A stretch of DNA of 64,000 nt from Catonia carolina (taxonomy: Eukaryota; Arthropoda; Insecta; Hemiptera; Achilidae): NCBI GenBank assembly GCA_035578175.1, contig JAQMRL010000003.1, positions 86,530,469 to 86,594,468 of the forward strand. Direction: 5' to 3'. Under the pieces are notes generated by a model that searched no databases, was not told the origin of the DNA, and worked only from the letters and a program-made list of their open reading frames with translations. Position numbers and translations under genes: made by a program. The stretch's first letter is position 1. Each line of letters opens with the position of its first letter. Shown in pieces: positions 24,576 through 32,644 of the stretch.

Positions 24576-24723
24576 AGTAGTAGGGGACTATTCGTCCTCG
24601 GCCAACCTTGACCCCTGGGGGGGGGGGGCTTGACCCCATCACGATGCAACATCATGTTCGACACACCTCCCATATGGCGTCATGCGACACACCTCCCATA
24701 TGACGTCAAGTAATATTATTGCA
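24576..24723 (+). repeat. Polinton left terminal inverted repeat (148 bp)
   Basis: Matches the reverse complement of 47275-47421 base for base, except a G run of 12 here against 11 there. It holds two tandem 26-bp units (24659-24684 and 24685-24710) starting CGACACACCTCCCATATG. The second ends in TGACGTCA (24701-24708), a perfect CRE/ATF-type palindrome. The target duplication CATATA is at 24570-24575. Confidence 0.97.
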
Positions 24724-24896
24724 CAATGTGATGCAATACAATATGTTAAAATCGATTGACGTCGTCGCCGTCATAATAGTAATAATTTGCAACACCACAC
24801 CCTCCCTCTACAAGTTATAGACACGAGGCGTCGTGGTGGCAAACCCGCCAACCTGGCATTATTTTAATAGCATACGCCATTAGACAGACACCACTT

Positions 24897-25271
24897 ATGG
24901 AGCGTGACGATAAGTGTATTACTCTTGAACAACAATCGTGGTGTGTCATTATTAATACGCTGTTAAAGCATGATGAGATTTCCTATGACATTGATACATT
25001 ACTCCATTTGGCACGACATTCATGCGGATGTACACTGTACTTGGCATACATCAAAAGGCATGAGTTTAAAAACAAGAGACGATTAGAGACGATTGAATAC
25101 AAGCCGGTGTCCCTCCACCATACTATAGACATGACCTTACGAGATGGTTGGGAACACCGTACGCTTAGAGTGTTCGCAAGCGAAAATGCCGCCTATTCGT
25201 ATTGCAATTATTCATATATGAATTATTACAAGAAAAGAATTTTGGAGGAAATGTCAAGCGAACTCATTTAA
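24897..25271 (+). CDS. Unknown Polinton protein, 124 residues
   Basis: I do not recognise this protein. It is the first gene inside the left TIR, transcribed inward, starting with ATG after about 170 nt of leader containing CRE-like sites. It has an acidic/basic mixed composition and a Cys pair around residues 42-44 (HSCGCTLYLAYIKRH). The C-terminal third is rich in Tyr and Asn (YCNYSYMNYYKKR). No signal peptide or membrane segment is seen. It converges with the frameshifted gene at 25530-26197, and both share a poly(A) region. Position next to a TIR suggests an accessory or regulatory role, which is inference only. Confidence 0.6.
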   Translation: MERDDKCITLEQQSWCVIINTLLKHDEISYDIDTLLHLARHSCGCTLYLAYIKRHEFKNKRRLETIEYKPVSLHHTIDMTLRDGWEHRTLRVFASENAAYSYCNYSYMNYYKKRILEEMSSELI

Positions 25272-25389
25272 ACAGAGAACTTTTTACAGGCACAAGCACA
25301 TGTAATTACATGTTATGACACAGGATATGGAACATAAAAATGAACATCACAACTTTAGCATAAAAAGATTTATTTATAATAATTTTAAA

Positions 25390-25408
25390 AATAAAGTTTT
25401 TGTTTATT
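25390..25408. terminator. Convergent polyadenylation signals
   Basis: AATAAA on the plus strand (25390-25395) serves the gene ending at 25271. Its reverse complement TTTATT at 25403-25408 gives AATAAA on the minus strand for the gene ending at 25530. The two signals sit 8 nt apart in the gap between convergent genes. Confidence 0.55.
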
Positions 25409-25529
25409 AAACAGAGCTAGTTTACTTTTTTTCAATACCAGTTTAACAAATAATTTATGTCTTAAATCCATTTTAGGATTATGTTGTTTTTTTCTAGAAA
25501 AATATATGAGTCTTTTAAAATCATTATAA

Positions 25530-26197
25530 TTAAAACATATCATTGCATAACAAACAGTTCTTTTTCAACGGACTAGGACCATCAAAATCGTCACTACAAT
25601 CTGAATCCTCACGCCACCAAAAATGTTCTTCACAACGTTGTTGGTCTGTACCTTTTTCACTTTTCACTATGTTCACATTTAACCAAATAGTTTTGTTGCA
25701 ATTTGATTTATTGTCACACCACCAATGAAATAAAATTCTTACGTTTTCATATGCGCAAACTATTCCAACTGCATGGAGAAAACCACACTTTTTTATTCCA
25801 TCTAAACGATATGTGGCTCTGAGTTGTCCTAATCGTGGACACCCAGTTGATTCTATGTCGATAATCACCACATCTTCCGATTTTACAAACGGTTTTATCC
25901 ACCTAATTTTTTGTTGACCCTTCACATAGATTGTTCCCACAGAAATTTTTTCAAATATTTTAGATACTTCATTTATATCATGAATACCACAGTTCCAATC
26001 TAACCCATGATGCACATTACGTAACCACGTCGCCATTTTCTGCTTTTTTTTGATAAACCAGAAAACGGAAACGGAGGTTTGAACAAGTAATGAGCATTTA
26101 ACGTTTTCCCATGATCGCAGGAAACAATCGCCAGCTCTTTGAATATAAATTTTTTATTGTTACCTAGGAAGCCTTGCACATCACAAAAGTACTCCAT
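25530..26197 (-). pseudogene. Frameshifted uncharacterised Polinton/insect protein (two frames)
   Basis: The first frame starts at ATG 26197 (MEYFCDVQGF, then FIFKELAIVSCD) and the second covers the rest to 25530 (NVHHGLDW, IYVKGQQKIRW, IIDIESTGCPRL). The two halves look like one protein of roughly 220 residues. Similar-looking proteins occur as uncharacterised insect ORFs. The spacing of acidic residues at the start (D..G..KE) and the IDIE block faintly recalls DEDD exonuclease folds, but that is a weak guess. The frames meet at an A8 run (T8 at 26044-26051 on the plus strand), so the shift could be a real mutation, a sequencing error or slippage. An ATG at 26036 could also start the second frame independently. 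Confidence 0.6.
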
Positions 26198-26240
26198 GAT
26201 ATCTATAAACCGAATGATTTTTTTCGTATTAAAATCACAC

Positions 26241-26248
26241 TATTTATA
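26241..26248 (-). promoter_or_regulatory. TATA box for the 26197 gene
   Basis: The minus strand reads TATAAATA here, about 45 nt upstream of the ATG at 26197, a spacing suited to a short leader. It lies in the gap between this gene and the capsid gene. Confidence 0.5.
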
Positions 26249-26344
26249 ATCAATATTGCTGCCTTACTGAACGGAAAAACAGGGCATTTTTTTCCATGTT
26301 CGTAGAAGAATTATGATGAATAAATGCAACTTTTTTAAAACAAA

Positions 26345-26350
26345 TTTATT
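26345..26350 (-). terminator. Poly(A) signal after the capsid gene
   Basis: AATAAA on the minus strand, 14 nt past the major capsid stop codon. It is the first such signal downstream of the leftward structural block and would serve transcripts ending there. Confidence 0.55.
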
Positions 26351-26363
26351 GAAATATTTTATA

Positions 26364-27584
26364 TTACAATATTTTTCTAACACTGCCAGACAATGGCGTA
26401 TATTCTACAATATTATCATGTAAAATTAAACAATATGCAGTAGTGGAAGCCGGCACGTTATCGCTGAATTCAAATTCTATTCTAATGTCAACAGAACCAA
26501 CTTTGAGTGTTTCATTCTGTTTCGAGCAGTCCAAAACGATGTGTGGCATTTTCCCCAAAAACGTTGACTTATCCAATAATGGTTGACAGCTGCCATCGTT
26601 AATAAAATAATACGATTGTTGAAAATCGGTGTACATGCGGTACATTATAGATGTATTGCCCTGTAGTTGATCGTATGGATAGTATTCCGAGTTCAGATAC
26701 AATTTTATATTGGTTAATTTACATAAATCAAAATGTGAATTGTTTTTATGCATATAATTTTTACGATCCGTTTGAAACGCTATGATTACATATCTAGGTT
26801 TTTCCAACTGGCTGCTTGTTTTCACCGCCCACACCAAGTTGCGTGATTGTGGTAATGTGGGATACTCATAGAGCTGCCATTTTCGAAATGGGATGGTGAT
26901 GGGCACATCTGATTGTACTGTTTTGAGTAGCGGTAATCTGTAGGTGTCTGATACGTTTATGAAAGGCAATCGCCAAATTAATTTATCCAATTTCACTTTA
27001 GAGTGAACCGCTTGATCGGAGACAAATGTGGCGTTATTATCGTTTGACGATCGTATCAATACCAATTCCTGTTTAACGTTCAATATTATTCTCTTATAAT
27101 CCTCAAAGATACCCATGATCAATTTGAGAGGGATGCAATATGAAAAAGCCCCGTCCCCTGCAACTTCTAGAGTGGAGGTGTCATATGAAATTCCCGCGTT
27201 CTGCAGTGCGTGCTTCTCTGCGTAGCGGATCGATAAGAAGTTTTTCAATAGTGTAGTTATCCCGGGGTTTCGAACATGATCAACTTCGGTTCCCCCGATT
27301 TCATAACGAATCTCATCAAACAGAAAGAGCATAGCGTTGTTTATCAGTTTACAAGCGACATTTGGTTTATCTGTATTATCGGTTAATTTACCCTCAATAT
27401 ACAAATAACTATCACAGGGCAATGTGTAAATATCCTGTTGGTGAACGGGGATACGTATTTCATCACTATTGTTTAACGTTGTTGAAGCGTATGTGGTTAA
27501 TGTGTGAAATTCATGTCGTGTGATTATTTCGTCGTATACCGCTTTTTGAGCAATATCGAGTACATAACCACCATCACCACCCAT
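26364..27584 (-). CDS. Major capsid protein (double jelly-roll, hexon-like)
   Basis: This 406-residue protein matches the Polinton/adintovirus major capsid in size and style. It has an N-terminal block (YVLDIAQKAVYDEIITRHEF), the strand-rich segment IRIPVHQQDIYTLPCDSYLY, then LINNAMLFLFDEIRYEIGG near residue 81. Later come FRKWQLYEYPTLPQSRNLVW and a C-terminal strand region with VDIRIEFEFS. Family members form trimers that tile the icosahedral shell. It is the last gene of the leftward virion block. Its ATG overlaps the stop of the 53-residue gene as TAATG. The assignment rests on family resemblance plus synteny with penton and protease genes. The frame is intact. Confidence 0.88.
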   Translation of the reverse strand: MGGDGGYVLDIAQKAVYDEIITRHEFHTLTTYASTTLNNSDEIRIPVHQQDIYTLPCDSYLYIEGKLTDNTDKPNVACKLINNAMLFLFDEIRYEIGGTEVDHVRNPGITTLLKNFLSIRYAEKHALQNAGISYDTSTLEVAGDGAFSYCIPLKLIMGIFEDYKRIILNVKQELVLIRSSNDNNATFVSDQAVHSKVKLDKLIWRLPFINVSDTYRLPLLKTVQSDVPITIPFRKWQLYEYPTLPQSRNLVWAVKTSSQLEKPRYVIIAFQTDRKNYMHKNNSHFDLCKLTNIKLYLNSEYYPYDQLQGNTSIMYRMYTDFQQSYYFINDGSCQPLLDKSTFLGKMPHIVLDCSKQNETLKVGSVDIRIEFEFSDNVPASTTAYCLILHDNIVEYTPLSGSVRKIL

Positions 27585-27745
27585 TATGTGTTGAATCCTA
27601 ACGATTTTAAAAATTGTTTGTTACGTCGTGTAAGTTGTTTCATTCGCCAATTACCGACAACTGTGCCCCCGCCAGATTTAACATCTCTTTTTATGGTGGA
27701 CACAGACGGCACCATTGATTTAACATTTTCAATCACTAATCCCAT
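27584..27745 (-). CDS. Small basic protein between penton and capsid genes, 53 residues
   Basis: This short ORF starts at ATG 27745 and ends with TAA at 27584-27586. It overlaps the end of the penton gene by 17 nt and the start of the capsid gene by one base (TAATG). It exactly fills the gap between two structural genes. The product begins MGLVIENVKS, has a Gly-rich centre (SGGGTVVGNW) and a basic C-terminal half (RMKQLTRRNKQFLKSLG). It is net basic, with no membrane segment. Polintons and adenoviruses encode small basic core or cement peptides near capsid genes, so a minor virion protein is plausible, but I recognise no family. Tight overlap at both ends is the main support. Confidence 0.65.
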   Translation of the reverse strand: MGLVIENVKSMVPSVSTIKRDVKSGGGTVVGNWRMKQLTRRNKQFLKSLGFNT

Positions 27746-28424
27746 GACGTAAATGTAACGAAATTGATATTGATTCTTTTCTGAAATTCACCAATTTACC
27801 GTTTTGATCTTCTAATCTCACATTTATATGAGATAGACGGCTGGTGTTCACTGGGAAATATATTATATTTTTCGGTGCTTCAATAATTTTAAATCCCGCT
27901 CCAACCGATGGGAAAAACTCGTATAAGGTGTGACTCTCTTTACCGTCTCTATAAGATCCGTGAGCGATGTTGCATACAACTCTTATCACGTTCACAGGAA
28001 AAATGTTCACTATATTAGGAGAATGATGCCATTTATTGGCTTCTAATATACCCGTATCGAACCCCAGTATCGCACCAATTGAATCAGATTTTGTAAAATC
28101 AACCGTTTCGCTGCAAAACAACTCGGTGCGCATTGTTGAATTATTGGCTTTTAGAATAAATTTAAAACCCTTTATTGTGTTTTGAACTGATTTCTTCACA
28201 TAATCTTGAATGTCTTCAATTTCATATGTGCCTTCTGGTATGATGATCTCGCTTATTTTGTCACCAAAATAGAATTTATCGTTAAGTCCTGATTCTATAT
28301 TTGGAATAGAGTTGTATGTCATTAAGGTAACCAATCCTATTTCATATGCATCATCTTTAAGGTCAATCGCTGGAAAAATATCATACCCGATTGATGATTC
28401 TTGAGCGTTTAAGGAGAAAAGCAT
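27729..28424 (-). CDS. Minor capsid protein (penton-like, single jelly-roll)
   Basis: This 231-residue protein sits between protease and major capsid, the usual Polinton penton position. It shows alternating beta-rich segments, including EIGLVTLMTYNSIPNIES near residue 28, FYFGDKISEIIIPEGTYEIE near 51 and IGAILGFDTG near 117. The run IIIPEGTYEI followed by a helix (DIQDYVKKSVQ) is typical of adintovirus-like pentons. It would form pentamers at the capsid vertices. It overlaps the protease gene by 16 nt and the 53-residue gene by 17 nt, so these genes share one compact leftward unit. No breaks are seen. Confidence 0.82.
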   Translation of the reverse strand: MLFSLNAQESSIGYDIFPAIDLKDDAYEIGLVTLMTYNSIPNIESGLNDKFYFGDKISEIIIPEGTYEIEDIQDYVKKSVQNTIKGFKFILKANNSTMRTELFCSETVDFTKSDSIGAILGFDTGILEANKWHHSPNIVNIFPVNVIRVVCNIAHGSYRDGKESHTLYEFFPSVGAGFKIIEAPKNIIYFPVNTSRLSHINVRLEDQNGKLVNFRKESISISLHLRHGISD

Positions 28425-28819
28425 TGTTTGTACAGATTATCGAGACACAAATGACCGCAGTTTACCGTGTTGAAATGTTGCCGTTTCGCGTAATTGTAAT
28501 GGATTACATTAGCCGCCCCCCGATCACCGCTTTTAAAATATTTCTGTAGTTCCAACGGCGGTCGCAGATTACCGAAACTATCGAAATAATTGATGTCATT
28601 ACCATGTTTACAATAGGAAACCCAATGTGTACCCCCTCCATTACTTCTATCCAAATTAACAATTCCACTCTCATTTTTACGTATAGATTTCGGTAAACAA
28701 TCACGCATAAATACACCTCTGAAATATTTTATTTTTAACACATACACCGCATAATATTCCAGTTCAAAGTTTGTTAACGGTCGGTTTGGAATTTTATCAA
28801 TCACCTCCGTCGAGTACAT
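28409..28819 (-). CDS. Adenain-like cysteine protease (virion maturation)
   Basis: This 136-residue protein carries the full adenain catalytic set in order: His65 in GGGTHWVSY, Asp80 in INYFDSFGN, Gln114 in KRQHF and Cys121 in TVNCGHLCLDNLY. It belongs to the C5/Ulp1-like fold. In adenovirus and Polintons it cleaves precursor capsid and core proteins during maturation. It is slightly shorter than adenovirus protease. It overlaps the phospholipase gene by 19 nt and the penton gene by 16 nt. Likely substrates are its neighbours (capsid, penton, PLA2/core protein), an inference from context. Confidence 0.92.
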   Translation of the reverse strand: MYSTEVIDKIPNRPLTNFELEYYAVYVLKIKYFRGVFMRDCLPKSIRKNESGIVNLDRSNGGGTHWVSYCKHGNDINYFDSFGNLRPPLELQKYFKSGDRGAANVIHYNYAKRQHFNTVNCGHLCLDNLYKQCFSP

Positions 28820-29385
28820 CTTCTTTTTCTCGATGAACGTTTTTTTTTTCTTCTAATTAACCCACTCCCACTTTTCGGCCACGGTTTTATATGCAATCCA
28901 CGGCCAGACTGATTAACATGATTTTGTAAAGCACGCATTAGTTTTCTTTTCACACCACTGCCACCTTTATTTTTACGTCTTCTTTTTTTACATTTACTCG
29001 ATGACATACCTCCACCAAATTTGCTTTTTAATTTCATAATATTAGTTACCGCCCAAGCCGATGCTTTTTCTCCCAAACTAGCGTCTGGTGCTTTAACACG
29101 TTCCCAAGCTCGATCTGCCAAAACACGATCTGCGTTTGCACGACTTGTGTTATCACTGTACGTTGAATACGCAATGTCATGTTCTTTACATGCCGCATCT
29201 AATTTATTTATTCCCGGATCTCCTCTTGCCAATCTTTTTTTCAATTTTGTACCTGGCCCACAATATTGATAACCACCCGGTAGATGTAGCTCTATCGGCA
29301 GCGCATCAATTGTTTTATTTAAAATTGCGCCCGGTATTGAGGCGATTTTACTAAATATGCCTGCACCTTTGTGTACACGTACCAT
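28801..29385 (-). CDS. Phospholipase A2 domain with arginine/lysine-rich tail
   Basis: This 194-residue protein has a PLA2 domain of the kind found in parvovirus capsids. The calcium loop is YCGPGT (41-46), followed by GDPGINKLDAACKEHDIAYS with catalytic His69-Asp70, and Asp91 completes the likely dyad. A Gly/Ser linker (about 124-130) leads to a very basic C-terminal half ending in RKKKRSSRKRRCTRRR, suited to DNA binding. In viruses this enzyme opens endosomal membranes during entry. A basic tail would attach it to packaged DNA as a core protein, which is inference. AATATAAATG lies about 25 nt upstream of the ATG on the minus strand. A protease cut between the two parts is possible but unmarked. 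Confidence 0.88.
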   Translation of the reverse strand: MVRVHKGAGIFSKIASIPGAILNKTIDALPIELHLPGGYQYCGPGTKLKKRLARGDPGINKLDAACKEHDIAYSTYSDNTSRANADRVLADRAWERVKAPDASLGEKASAWAVTNIMKLKSKFGGGMSSSKCKKRRRKNKGGSGVKRKLMRALQNHVNQSGRGLHIKPWPKSGSGLIRRKKKRSSRKRRCTRRR

Positions 29386-29423
29386 TTTAGTGACTGTCCA
29401 TTTATATTATTCACAATTTCAAT

Positions 29424-29780
29424 TTATACATCATATAATGTTGTTAAATCCGATGCTGGAAAGGTGAAAAAATAGTTCAAAAATTGTTCTAGAGTATCTT
29501 CACCGCGCATATATTTTTCATGTATGTCCTGCCACTTTTTATAGAAGATGTCCCAAGTCGGGGGTGTCTGTTTATTTAATTTCACAACATTAACATATAT
29601 TGGAAACATAAATAATTTCAGCGCGGATAAAATAGTTAATGCATCATCTACACCTACCGCCTCGCCCACATTACAGGCTCGTTTTTCCTTAAAATCGTAA
29701 TCTCCCTCATGTGTTGACGCAATCGGATTATGTTTTCTTCTAACACTAGTTATATGCCTGCCGAATTTATCCACCGTCAT
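29424..29780 (-). CDS. Unknown Polinton protein, 118 residues
   Basis: I do not recognise a named domain. The start (MTVDKFGRHI) is basic and polar. A central segment (ALTILSALKLFMFPIYVNVV, about 47-66) is strongly hydrophobic and could be a membrane helix or a buried helix. The C-terminal half has many aromatic residues (WDIFYKKWQDIHEKYM). The ATG at 29780 overlaps the stop of the upstream gene as TAATG, and the phospholipase gene follows 38 nt later. Its place among structural genes suggests a virion or membrane-associated role, unproven. Confidence 0.65.
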   Translation of the reverse strand: MTVDKFGRHITSVRRKHNPIASTHEGDYDFKEKRACNVGEAVGVDDALTILSALKLFMFPIYVNVVKLNKQTPPTWDIFYKKWQDIHEKYMRGEDTLEQFLNYFFTFPASDLTTLYDV

Positions 29781-30946
29781 TATGATAGTGATTGTAAAAA
29801 CGACTCACCACCCCCTTTTATTAAACCAGCTTCACGTAATTCTTCAATAATTGAATAAATTTCGTTTGTGTGCGCATTGTTACCGGCCCGCTGAGAAGCT
29901 ACCAAGTATCGTAGTCGTTCAACCAGCTCATTCGGATCATCCCAATAGGTGTAATCAATTTTGTTATCACTTAATAACATCCCCCTCCCAACCGGTGGAA
30001 ATAATCGAGAAATAATAAAACGATATTTAAACCCTCTATTGCTTTTAATTGTTCCAGCGGGAAAAGTTAAGTGAGCGCTTGTAGCTTTCAATATATCGCG
30101 GTATTTTATTAAATCTTCTTTAGTGTAATCATCGTCATATATTACTCTCAAAAATATTAGCTTAAACAATCCTTCGGTACCCCTGTAATTTATTCCATTA
30201 ATTCTAAACGTATCGTCTTTCATTTCAATGATGGAATTGCCTAATTTCCAATGATGACCATCAAATGTTGGTCCATATGTCGTATCAACCTCTTTTTGGT
30301 GATCTTTTATTAATTTAATAAAATATTTTTTCGCCAACTTCCCAGTAAATCGGTTTTCCATATATTTTCTTAATATTTTATCATCTTCCACCTGATTAGA
30401 AATTGAAGGTTGCTCGGATGCGGATTGGTTGTCGTCGGTACCGCTTTCAGGTAATGGAGTCTCTGTCGCCATTCTTTCCTCTTCGGTAATAATCGGTTCT
30501 TGTTTCATAGGCAACTCGGTAACTGCTTGTTTTTTCACCACGATATCAGTCCTAGATTCCTCATCATTATCATCCATCATTTTTCGAGCTTTGCGTTTGT
30601 TTCCTCTTGTAGCATATTTTCTTGCAGTTTTCTTTTTTCTTTTTTCACAGTCATCATCATCATCACCCCAACCCTCTTCTTCAACGTCTACTGGTTTTTT
30701 GTCTAAAAAAGTGGTGGTCTCACCTTCTCTTTTAACCTCTTTTTCAATATCTCCTTGTTTTCGTTTAACCTGACTATTTAATTGTAGTTCTATATTTTTC
30801 AATGGTTCCAAAAGCGGTTTGAATTGTTGATCATAAAAATCTTGTTTGATTAATTTATTTTTCACCAAATTTCTATGTTTCTTTTTAATGTTATCTCGTA
30901 ACGCTTTAATCGCAGCAGTCACCTTTTCACGCTCCATCTTTATCAT
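29780..30946 (-). CDS. DUF8207-like Polinton protein with coiled N-terminal half, 388 residues
   Basis: The start chosen is ATG 30946 (MIKMEREK); 30937 is an alternative. Frame upstream of 30946 lies inside the ATPase gene and is not coding. The N-terminal part is highly charged and helical (KALRDNIKKKHRNLVKNKL). An acidic patch (WGDDDDDCEKRKKK) and a basic KKTARKYATRGNKRKARK stretch form a likely disordered, nuclear-localising middle. The C-terminal half, from YGPTFDGHHWKLG through INGINYRGTEGLFKLIF, resembles the DUF8207 domain common in insect Polinton-derived ORFs. No function is established. It overlaps the ATPase gene end by 20 nt and the next gene as TAATG. A scaffold or DNA-binding virion protein is possible. 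Confidence 0.75.
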   Translation of the reverse strand: MIKMEREKVTAAIKALRDNIKKKHRNLVKNKLIKQDFYDQQFKPLLEPLKNIELQLNSQVKRKQGDIEKEVKREGETTTFLDKKPVDVEEEGWGDDDDDCEKRKKKTARKYATRGNKRKARKMMDDNDEESRTDIVVKKQAVTELPMKQEPIITEEERMATETPLPESGTDDNQSASEQPSISNQVEDDKILRKYMENRFTGKLAKKYFIKLIKDHQKEVDTTYGPTFDGHHWKLGNSIIEMKDDTFRINGINYRGTEGLFKLIFLRVIYDDDYTKEDLIKYRDILKATSAHLTFPAGTIKSNRGFKYRFIISRLFPPVGRGMLLSDNKIDYTYWDDPNELVERLRYLVASQRAGNNAHTNEIYSIIEELREAGLIKGGGESFLQSLS

Positions 30947-31673
30947 GCATTGAATTAAATTTATCGGTATCCTCAAATTTATAAAACCTATCAAATCCGA
31001 TTCTATATCTACCGCTGTTAAGTTTTCGCTCCTTATCGATAACGAAAAACCCATATGCGTCCGATTTCCAAGCGTTACCACATATATGTTTAAATTTTTC
31101 AAATGGCATATCGGTGTTTACATGATCTGAATAAACATGGTGTAAATTACGGTCATCTTGTTGAAATAAAATAATGAAATTAGCATTGTCGCGCACCAAC
31201 TGTTTAGGAATCGAGCTGTAGGTTTGTGTTAAATAGAATGAATCAATATCACTGTGCCGCCCCATGGTGAAATAATTTCTAATATTATTTTGACTTTCAC
31301 ACGATATATCATCAAAAATGAATATCGAATTCGGTTGTACATCGTTTGTATGCGGAACTTCTTCATTTTCGGTGAATGGATAGTAATTTACTTCTTCAAT
31401 ATTCTGTAGTACACACTCCAGTAGTTGATATTTCGGTTGTTTTAACGTTTTTGAAAACACGTATACATTTTCAAATCTAAGTCCCTTCGGTTGAAACAAT
31501 AGATTAAAAATAACATTCGTTTTACCAGAATTTGATGGACCGCAAATTATACAGCGAAAATTATCGGGTAACAATGAACTATGTTTAGTTTTCTTCTTCC
31601 CCCCACCGGTCAAAATATTATCAAAATTAATAATAGGTATTTTTTCCCTCTGTTTAACTGTGCTCAAAGCCAT
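30927..31673 (-). CDS. DNA-packaging ATPase (FtsK/HerA, A32-like)
   Basis: The ATG at 31673 (MALSTVKQ) is used because the frame upstream to 31703 opens with TTG and lies in the integrase gene. The protein of 248 residues carries Walker A as CGPSNSGKTN and Walker B as SIFIFDDIS. A later SFYLTQTYSSIP stretch fits the sensor/arginine-finger region. This family powers loading of the genome into preformed capsids in Polintons, virophages and poxvirus-like viruses. The start follows the integrase stop by only 2 nt, and the 3' end overlaps the DUF8207-like gene by 20 nt. Confidence 0.92.
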   Translation of the reverse strand: MALSTVKQREKIPIINFDNILTGGGKKKTKHSSLLPDNFRCIICGPSNSGKTNVIFNLLFQPKGLRFENVYVFSKTLKQPKYQLLECVLQNIEEVNYYPFTENEEVPHTNDVQPNSIFIFDDISCESQNNIRNYFTMGRHSDIDSFYLTQTYSSIPKQLVRDNANFIILFQQDDRNLHHVYSDHVNTDMPFEKFKHICGNAWKSDAYGFFVIDKERKLNSGRYRIGFDRFYKFEDTDKFNSMHDKDGA

Positions 31674-31675
31674 TG

Positions 31676-32605
31676 TTAGACAATATTTGTTGATGAAATC
31701 CAAGAATCATGTGTTTTATCAAAACCCAACCACCTGACTAAAACTTTGTCTCCTTTTCTACGCAACACTTTTTCAACTAAGTATACATCTGGATATTTAA
31801 CTTTTACCATTTCTTGTTCATAGAATCCGCCTTTTATAAGTTCGCCTCTATAGTCTTTCAAAATATACGTTATGGGATTAGTGTGTTTGATTTTTGCCAC
31901 GGTGAATATTTCATTGGAGAAATTCTGTTCATACCCCTTTGCAAATACACCCTTATATTTACTGATTCTCACATGATCGTTTAATTTAAATTTTGGTTTA
32001 CCAGTCGGTGGATAGTATTTTTTTCGAATAGCATATATTCTTTTCAATACCTTCCCCTCGTTCTGCCTGTTAACGTCTTTAGGTCGCATTCCGATGATTC
32101 TATGCACACTGTTGTTATATCTATTCAATAAAGTGTCCAATTTTTCTACCCACCCGTATGTACCTTGCTCAGTGAACATTCTCCACATCATATTTTTCAA
32201 CGTGCGAGTAAATCGTTCTACAATGGATGCTTTTTTTTCAGAGTATGTGTAGTAATGATTTATATTATATTTTTTAAAAAGTGTCTGTACGGATATATTC
32301 AACCATTCCATACCCTGATCAGTTTGAAAATGATTAATTCGATTATTTTTCAAAATAGGTTCCAACGCCTTCACAATGTCACCGCCAGTTTTTGTTTTCA
32401 ACGGAATAGCGTACGCAAATTTTGAGAAACAATTGATCACCGTCATAATGTACCGATATCCTCTGTTGAATCGGGCAAATGGGATGACTTCTACTAAATC
32501 CGCTTGGTAAAGATCATTGATTCCTTTAAGTTCAACATATCGTCTTTTGAAATTGATTCTTTTCTGTTTATGTAGTTCTTGTGCAACAACAGCACGCACA
32601 CTCAT
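31676..32605 (-). CDS. Retrovirus-like integrase with C-terminal chromodomain
   Basis: This 309-residue protein has the DDE catalytic triad: Asp36 in LYQADLVEV, Asp96 in HFQTDQGMEW and Glu130 in KASIVERF. A core containing RGYRYIMTVINCFSKFAYA surrounds it. The last 36 residues (VYLVEKVLRRKGD, LVRWLGF, DSWISS) form a chromodomain that reads histone marks. This is the c-integrase of Maverick/Polinton elements, which inserts the linear element with 6-bp duplications, as seen at this copy. The N-terminal HHCC zinc part is short or absent. The gene starts 40 nt past the stop of the membrane-protein gene. Confidence 0.94.
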   Translation of the reverse strand: MSVRAVVAQELHKQKRINFKRRYVELKGINDLYQADLVEVIPFARFNRGYRYIMTVINCFSKFAYAIPLKTKTGGDIVKALEPILKNNRINHFQTDQGMEWLNISVQTLFKKYNINHYYTYSEKKASIVERFTRTLKNMMWRMFTEQGTYGWVEKLDTLLNRYNNSVHRIIGMRPKDVNRQNEGKVLKRIYAIRKKYYPPTGKPKFKLNDHVRISKYKGVFAKGYEQNFSNEIFTVAKIKHTNPITYILKDYRGELIKGGFYEQEMVKVKYPDVYLVEKVLRRKGDKVLVRWLGFDKTHDSWISSTNIV

Positions 32606-32644
32606 GTTGAAAAAACTGGACTCACACCAATAAACAACCCATTT

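Noticed and set aside
30429..30773. 114-residue Ser/Phe-rich plus ORF
   Set aside because: Antisense shadow of the DUF8207-like gene's charged region.
30947..31102. N-terminal extension of the DUF8207-like protein
   Set aside because: It lies entirely in the ATPase gene; the first suitable ATG is at 30946.
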